From Deltaproteobacteria bacterium (GTDB lineage Bacteria; Desulfobacterota; GWC2-55-46): DNA of 10,706 nucleotides. The stretch is taken from contig JAUSLB010000301.1 in assembly GCA_030646655.1 (NCBI GenBank), forward strand, positions 1 to 10,706, in the 5' to 3' direction. Below, piece after piece: positions 6,380-10,706 of this stretch. How positions within the stretch are numbered: the stretch's first letter is position 1; each line of letters begins with the position of its first letter. Under the pieces are notes generated by a model. The model saw nothing but the letters and a program-made list of their open reading frames with translations, was not told the origin of the DNA and made no database searches. A program made the translations under genes and the position numbers.

Positions 6380-9034
6380 ATGACGGATTTCGAAGGCCTT
6401 AAGCAGGCGCTGAATTCGATAAAAGAAAGCGGGGACAAGCACTCGATAAGGGGGCTTTTGATCGATACCGCCCGCCGGCTCCCGAAGGCGGCCGAGTTCC
6501 TTGAGCTCTACAAGCTCGGCTATGAGCTTTTAAATAAGATTACCGACCCTGAGGACAACAGGCACGCAACGCTCGATTTCGTAAAGGAGATACCCCAGAC
6601 GGATATCTTCCTCCCGCTCTACTCAAAGGCCGTAGAGGACGCGATCGACGCGGCAGACGGACTGGAAGAGGCCTACAAGAGGACTACGGAGCTCCTTCGG
6701 CTCGCGGAAGAGACCCCAAAGACGGATAAGTTCCTTAATACGCGCCTTAGGGCCTGGAGGCTCGCCATGAACCTTCCGGATAAGCCCCGGCAAAAGGAGG
6801 CCCCGCTCGATAAGATCGCCGGAGAGCTGCCGAAGACCAGCGATGTATCGTTCTTTAAGCGCTACACGCTCCTCGGCATAGCAAAGGAGATGCCCAAGGA
6901 AGGGGCGTTTGCCGTTGCCTACAGGGAGGCTATAAGCTGCGCCATAAAGGCGGTGCCCCTGATCGAGGAGCCTTTTTACAGGAAGTACGCTCTCATTTAC
7001 ATAGCGAGGGATATCCCCAAAAAAAAGGAGTTCGCCGGCCTCTATGAGCAGGCCATAACAGAAACCTTTAAGGCAACTATCGAGATAAAAGACCCGTTCG
7101 CGAGGCAGCACGCCCTGATTGAACTGCTGCAGGAGGTCCCAAAGACGATCGGGTTCTTCCCTCTCTTGCAGGATGTTATCGAGCAGTCGCTTTCTTTCTT
7201 TACCGTAAGGAAGTGGATGGGGGATATAGAGGTCTTCGATGTCGTTGACTACATACTCTCGGCGGAAGAGCTCGGGATAAAGGAATCGAAGAAGAAAAGG
7301 TTCTCGAGGGAGAAGTACGCGGACATACTCTCAAAGGAGCTCGAAAAGCTCGCCCCGAAATTGAACGACACGCGCTTCATAGAGACCCTAAAGCCATATA
7401 CCCATGTCTGGGTCCAGCCCAAGGGGTTAAGGGAGGCGGTAAAGAAGGTCGTTGACCGCCTTGAGGGCCTTGCCGCCACCTACCACGGGCGCGAGATTGA
7501 AAGGCCGTTATTCGTAAAAGAGCATAACCCGGCCTCCAAGAGCTGCTATGTGGTGCATAAGAAAGAGCCGGCCGATATAGACTGCGTCTCCATAGACTTA
7601 GGCGCCACGAATACCGTCATCATGAGGAAAAAGGGCGGCTCGCAGCCCGACTTCGTCCAGCTCCCTGTGGCAAGGAGGCACGACGGCGCGTTTATCATCC
7701 CGACGGTCTTGAGCGCCGAGACTAATTCCATCGGGGCCGAGGTCAACGAGGAGTTCCCGATAACGAATATTAAGCAGATGCTCCTCGAAGGCAACCCCAA
7801 GGCAAAGGAGCACATGGACAGGTTCTTCCGTATCCTGTACCAGCACCTTAAAAAAGCCGCCCCGAGCCCCGGCTGGTTCTCGATCATCCCCAAGAACCTT
7901 TCGGACGTCATCTACTTTACCGTCCCCGTAGGCTATACGGACTACAAGAACTCCTTAAAAGAGATAGTCGAGAGGCACGCCAAAGGGGCGAAAGTGGAGT
8001 TCATAGAGGAGCCGCTCGCCGCCGCAATGGGCTATCAGGTCGTTGAGGACAGGGACAAGGTGGTTTTGATAATAGACTTCGGCGGCAGCACCTTGAATAC
8101 GATGCTGGTCCGCCTGAATGTGAACGAGGTGCATATAGTGGCAAAGCCCGAGAGGGCGCAGGTCCTCGGCGGCAGGGACATAGACGTCTGGCTCGCGGAG
8201 CACCTCTCTAAGAAGGCGGGCATACCGCACGGCAATATCCCTTACAGGCTCATAAGCAGGGCAGAGGAGATAAAGATAGAGCTTTCGAAAAAGAACGAGG
8301 CGGCCTTCGTTTGGGAGGGCAGGGAGGCGTCGAAGGTGACGAGGGAGGAGTTCGAGGAGGTCCTCGATGAGCACGATTTTTACAAGCTCATCGACAGGAC
8401 GATATCGTATGTCCTCAAAAGGGCTGAGAAGGTAGGGCTCAGGAAGGACAAGATCGAGGCGGTATTGCTTACAGGCGGCTCTTCGCAGATACCTTCCTTC
8501 AGGGAGAAGATCGGCCATATATTCCCGAACCTGAGAAGGGAGAACCTGATATACGACCACAGCCCCCTTACTGCCGTGGGGCAGGGCGCCGCGCTTTACG
8601 GCACGAGGGAGATTACCGACAGGCACTTGGGGCTCGCGTACGCCATAAGGTATTCGGCTACTGATAAGGACGCCACCCACTCCTTCTCCATTGTCCTTGA
8701 GAAAGGCACGGCCCTGCCCGTAGAAAAGACGTTCAGGGTGAGGCCCGCCAAGAAGCTCGGGTTGCAGAACGAGATATATGTGGAGCTCTTCGAGGTCCCG
8801 GAGAGCCTGATCGCCCGCAAATGGGTGATAGAGGGGGGTATCGAGTTCCTTAAGCAGGAACTGAAGCAGTTCAACGACCTTAACTTAACGGGGCTTAAGA
8901 CCGTAACGCTCCCTTATAAGGAGCCGATTGAGATTGAAACCGAGATAACTCTGGCCGTGGATGGGTCCGGCCATTTAAGCGTCATTTACGGGCCGCAGAA
9001 TACCGTCATTGAGACAGGGGTAAGGTTGCAGTAA
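6380..9034 (+). CDS. Hsp70-family chaperone with an N-terminal helical-repeat array
   Basis: An 884-residue protein. I start it at the ATG at 6380, with AAAGG 7 bases upstream, rather than the TTG at 6374. Residues about 20-280 are alpha-helical repeats of 38-41 residues marked by LPK (34), IPQ (71), TPK (112), LPK (150), MPK (171), IPK (212) and VPK (253), each followed by an aromatic-rich helix such as FAGLYEQAI. From about 400 it is an Hsp70 nucleotide-binding domain: phosphate-1 IDLGATNTVI (405-414), connect-1 EEPLAAAMGY, phosphate-2 DFGGSTLN (566-573), adenosine VLLTGGSSQIP and connect-2 PLTAVGQGAALYG. The last 135 residues resemble a substrate-binding beta domain (KGTALPVEKTF, LTGLKTV, AVDGSGHLSVIY) without the helical lid. 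The second Asp of the phosphate-2 loop (D206 in Hsc70) is Asn573, so ATP hydrolysis may be slow. No J-domain or GrpE partner gene is nearby. Confidence 0.92.
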   Translation: MTDFEGLKQALNSIKESGDKHSIRGLLIDTARRLPKAAEFLELYKLGYELLNKITDPEDNRHATLDFVKEIPQTDIFLPLYSKAVEDAIDAADGLEEAYKRTTELLRLAEETPKTDKFLNTRLRAWRLAMNLPDKPRQKEAPLDKIAGELPKTSDVSFFKRYTLLGIAKEMPKEGAFAVAYREAISCAIKAVPLIEEPFYRKYALIYIARDIPKKKEFAGLYEQAITETFKATIEIKDPFARQHALIELLQEVPKTIGFFPLLQDVIEQSLSFFTVRKWMGDIEVFDVVDYILSAEELGIKESKKKRFSREKYADILSKELEKLAPKLNDTRFIETLKPYTHVWVQPKGLREAVKKVVDRLEGLAATYHGREIERPLFVKEHNPASKSCYVVHKKEPADIDCVSIDLGATNTVIMRKKGGSQPDFVQLPVARRHDGAFIIPTVLSAETNSIGAEVNEEFPITNIKQMLLEGNPKAKEHMDRFFRILYQHLKKAAPSPGWFSIIPKNLSDVIYFTVPVGYTDYKNSLKEIVERHAKGAKVEFIEEPLAAAMGYQVVEDRDKVVLIIDFGGSTLNTMLVRLNVNEVHIVAKPERAQVLGGRDIDVWLAEHLSKKAGIPHGNIPYRLISRAEEIKIELSKKNEAAFVWEGREASKVTREEFEEVLDEHDFYKLIDRTISYVLKRAEKVGLRKDKIEAVLLTGGSSQIPSFREKIGHIFPNLRRENLIYDHSPLTAVGQGAALYGTREITDRHLGLAYAIRYSATDKDATHSFSIVLEKGTALPVEKTFRVRPAKKLGLQNEIYVELFEVPESLIARKWVIEGGIEFLKQELKQFNDLNLTGLKTVTLPYKEPIEIETEITLAVDGSGHLSVIYGPQNTVIETGVRLQ

Positions 9035-9050
9035 ATTTTTCGCTGAAAAT

Positions 9051-9092
9051 AATAAAAAACCCCCCGCCATTTATGGCGGGGGGTTTTTTATT
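9051..9092. terminator. Strong bidirectional terminator
   Basis: A 19-bp stem (9051-9069 with 9074-9092) around the loop TTTA. The core is CCCCCCGCCA/TGGCGGGGGG, flanked by A6 on the left and T6 on the right. It serves both the Hsp70 gene and the convergent TPR gene. Confidence 0.95.
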
Positions 9093-9109
9093 TCATGCTA
9101 AAGAGGGTC

Positions 9110-9538
9110 TCAGGCGATCCTTCCCACGAGCCTGCCGAGCAATCTATTGACCGGGTTCTGCCTCTGGAGGAAGGCCACGACAGGTCTGCGCCTCACCCCG
9201 AGCCTCCTCATCTCCTTCAAGAGGCCGAGATGGCAGTTATCGAACTTAAGCCCTTTCCTGAAGGCCCTTACCGCGACTGATTTCTGGCCGTTTAGGAGGA
9301 ATATCCTTCCGAGGTTAAAGTAGATCTCAGGGTTGTAGAACTCCTTCTCGGCCGCCATGAGGCAAAGGGAAATAGCCTTGTCGTAGTTCCCCTCGACATT
9401 GGCGAGGCATACGGCGTAATAAGACATTGCCGTAGGATGCTGCGTGAAGCACAGGTCTTCGTCAAATACGCTCAGCGCCTCGCGGAACTTTTCGTCACGA
9501 GCAAACCCTATACCCTTTTCAACAACCTCAATTTCCAT
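9110..9538 (-). CDS. TPR repeat protein
   Basis: A 142-residue soluble protein made of about three tetratricopeptide repeats (about 2-33, 37-69 and 71-104; the best is PEIYFNLGRIFLLNGQKSVA). A basic tail follows: LGVRRRPVVAFLQRQNPVNR. That tail pattern, LGxRRxPVxxFLxRxNPxN, recurs in a TPR family I associate with Desulfobacterota and Nitrospirota. I chose the ATG at 9538 over the one at 9556 because GGGAGGTG stands 6 bases before it, and the extra residues MREVRS would overlap that site. The gene is single and convergent with the operon. It probably acts as a scaffold for protein-protein contacts; no partner can be named. I found no convincing promoter upstream. Confidence 0.85.
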   Translation of the reverse strand: MEIEVVEKGIGFARDEKFREALSVFDEDLCFTQHPTAMSYYAVCLANVEGNYDKAISLCLMAAEKEFYNPEIYFNLGRIFLLNGQKSVAVRAFRKGLKFDNCHLGLLKEMRRLGVRRRPVVAFLQRQNPVNRLLGRLVGRIA

Positions 9539-9556
9539 AGACCGCACCTCCCGCAT

Positions 9557-9933
9557 TTTTGAAATTAACTGCTGCTCTATAGCCAGAATAAAGAAACTTT
9601 TTTTGTTGCTGTTAAATCAAGGAAAGCAGGAAAAGGCTGTATTATTCGATAAAGCATCTTGAAGGCAGTATATAACAGGGGAGCCTTTTTTTATGTAACC
9701 CCGGTCACTGACCGGTTTTTAAATCCGCCTCGCGAGGGGATTAAAGCAGGATAAAGGACCCGGCACCGCTATTGGAGGGGGTCCCTAAAAAGGTAGGTCA
9801 GGTCTTGCATCGGGATTCTGATTTTTTGATGCAAGACCTGATTGGCGGGCCTGAGACATTTGGCAGCCGGGGCCCATCCTTAGCCCCGGCAAGAGGGGGG
9901 GGGTAATATGAAGTGGGTTGCTACAGCGCTAAA
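9557..9933. other. Gene-poor region rich in inverted repeats
   Basis: No convincing gene. Symmetric elements follow one another: AAGGC/GCCTT followed by T5 (9662-9692); CCGGTCA/TGACCGG followed by T5 (9701-9720), both terminator-like on the plus strand; the palindrome CCTCGCGAGG (9728-9737); GGACCC/GGGTCC (9756-9784); the 14-bp repeat at 9798-9841; and GCCGGGGC/GCCCCGGC (9866-9890). A run of nine G (9895-9903) precedes ATG at 9908, which opens only 9 codons. The region could hold a small RNA or the remains of mobile DNA. Confidence 0.5.
9798..9841. repeat. 14-bp perfect inverted repeat, REP-like hairpin
   Basis: TCAGGTCTTGCATC (9798-9811) and its exact complement GATGCAAGACCTGA (9828-9841) around a 16-base loop containing six T. 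Similar TCAGGTCTTGCA palindromes are, as I recall, linked with REP-associated IS200-type transposases, but none is in the window. On the minus strand a T5 run follows 7 bases after the stem, so it could also help end transcription of the secreted-protein gene. Confidence 0.6.
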
Positions 9934-10356
9934 CTAACGGGTAAGAGGCCTGACCGGCGGAGGCGCAGGCTCGCCCTTTACAGAGATCTCAAGCTCGCAT
10001 TCCTTGCAGGACCCGACCTTGACCTCCATTTCGTTCTCGGCCTGCAGTGTCACGTTGAATTCCAGAACCTCGGTCTTCTTGTTGAAGTCTTTCTCTTTCG
10101 CCACGTCCTGGCCGTTCAGCTCTATCTCGGCGCTGCTGACCCTCGATTTCTTCCCGGAGTCGCCGCCGTTCTTTACTACAATAATCCCGCTTCCGGGGAC
10201 AGGGGCTGTGAAGTTGAGTTTTGTTTCTTTATTGTGGTGCTCTCCCTTAGTGATATAGACCGGGCCGTATATAGTTGACATCTCGGCCTCTGCCGCGCTT
10301 ACAACGCCTAAGAGCAGCAAAGAGGATAAAACCGCTATACCTTTAAATCTCTTCAT
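9934..10356 (-). CDS. Small secreted protein with a beta-sandwich-like domain
   Basis: A 140-residue exported protein. Residues 1-24 are a Sec signal peptide: MKRFKG, a leucine-rich core SSLLLLGVV, and probable cleavage after AEA near residue 24. There is no lipobox. The mature part has the alternating strand pattern GSGIIVVKNGG, RVSSAEIELNGQDV, KDFNKKTEVLEFNVTL and NEMEVKV. I know this pattern from extracellular Ig-like domains that recur in surface proteins of Desulfobacterota and relatives. It ends in CKECELEISVKG and a proline-rich tail EPAPPPVRP. The ATG has a strong AAGGAGGAG site upstream. The gene stands alone and is likely periplasmic or extracellular. The specific function is unknown. 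Confidence 0.85.
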   Translation of the reverse strand: MKRFKGIAVLSSLLLLGVVSAAEAEMSTIYGPVYITKGEHHNKETKLNFTAPVPGSGIIVVKNGGDSGKKSRVSSAEIELNGQDVAKEKDFNKKTEVLEFNVTLQAENEMEVKVGSCKECELEISVKGEPAPPPVRPLTR

Positions 10357-10394
10357 GGCCCACGCTCCTCCTTATGGATTTTTAAACTCACCCT

Positions 10395-10403
10395 GTTATA
10401 CCA
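10395..10403 (-). promoter_or_regulatory. Extended -10 promoter for the secreted-protein gene
   Basis: Read on the minus strand: TGGTATAAC, an extended -10 (TGN plus TATAAC). I see no good -35 at 16-18 bases. The start of transcription would be near 10388, leaving a leader of about 32 bases with the AAGGAGGAG site. Confidence 0.4.
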
Positions 10404-10563
10404 CTGGACCAAAAAACATACAGTGACATAGGTTACAAGGCAGCGGGCGGAATTTTAACAGGAGATTTAAGGCAACCCGGAAAGTATTGAAAAAGACTGA
10501 GGATTTTAGAGGTGAGGAGTGCTTTTTAAGATGGGGGGAAAGTCGATGCGTTCTTTTTCAGGT

Positions 10564-10593
10564 TTAGCAGGCTGTTGAAAAACAGCCTGCTAA
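10564..10593. repeat. 13-bp hairpin with GAAA tetraloop at the edge of repeat copy 2
   Basis: TTAGCAGGCTGTT (10564-10576) pairs exactly with AACAGCCTGCTAA (10581-10593) around GAAA. It has no T-run after it. It marks the left edge of the second interspersed repeat, and copy 1 lacks this hairpin. Confidence 0.75.
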
Positions 10594-10597
10594 GGCA

Positions 10598-10706
10598 ATA
10601 CATGGACGGATTGCCAAATTGCAAGGCTTGAAAAGTCGAGCAATTTGTGAGACTTGGACAAATTTATTTCGGCCAAGTCGTGGTTGAAAAAGTCCAGGAC
10701 GGACTT
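10598..10706 (-). repeat. Small interspersed repeat, copy 2, cut by window end
   Basis: The reverse complement of this stretch aligns with 2260-2368 along its length, including 22 identical bases at the outer end. The terminal hairpin (TTGAAAAAGTCC, loop AGGAC, then GGACTT) is cut by the window edge and probably continues outside. The 10357-10563 stretch before it holds only the promoter and ribosome-binding site of the secreted-protein gene and A/G-rich DNA. Confidence 0.7.

Noticed and set aside
7955..8680. Open frame of 241 codons on the minus strand inside the Hsp70 gene
   Set aside because: It is the complement of a gene whose product has clear Hsp70 motifs. The translation is low-complexity and matches no family I know, and it has no suitable ribosome-binding site.
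9444..9662. 72-codon plus-strand frame across the TPR gene start
   Set aside because: It is antisense to the TPR coding sequence, which has a strong ribosome-binding site and family motifs. The frame itself has neither.
2260..10706. Composite transposon bounded by the two inverted repeats
   Set aside because: No transposase lies in or between the copies, the copies are diverged and of different structure, and no target-site duplication is seen. A dispersed repeat family is a simpler reading.

Overview
The window reads like a chromosomal segment of a Gram-negative, probably anaerobic bacterium of moderate GC content. Genes use AGG for arginine and ATA for isoleucine very heavily. Together with a DedA close to the proteobacterial one and a TPR family typical of Desulfobacterota and Nitrospirota, this suggests one of those two phyla. 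That placement is inference and no marker gene settles it.

Left part (1-2770). The window opens inside a PAS-GGDEF-EAL cyclic-di-GMP signalling gene, cut at its 5' end. A terminator follows, then dedA on the minus strand. dedA and a second, divergent promoter lie back to back. The plus-strand promoter points into a small interspersed repeat, a structured leader and then a 55-codon DUF1328 (YtjA-like) membrane protein, closed by a long bidirectional terminator.

Centre (2921-9092). Five genes lie head to tail on the plus strand between a sigma70-type promoter and a strong terminator. They are a Ycf46-type AAA+ ATPase fused to an FtsH-type M41 zinc peptidase with no membrane segment; a DUF1257 (Ycf35) protein; a 59-codon DUF2997-like protein; a minimal radical-SAM activase-like protein; and an Hsp70 carrying an N-terminal array of about 40-residue helical repeats. 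The Ycf46/DUF1257/DUF2997 grouping is known from cyanobacteria and plastids. Here it comes with a soluble protease domain, a radical-SAM enzyme and a modified Hsp70, which suggests an uncharacterised soluble protein-remodelling or quality-control machine. This is the most interesting content of the window.

Right part (9051-10706). A convergent TPR gene shares the terminator. It is followed by about 375 bases without a convincing gene, packed with inverted repeats, and then a small secreted protein gene on the minus strand. The window ends in a second copy of the interspersed repeat, in opposite orientation to the first.
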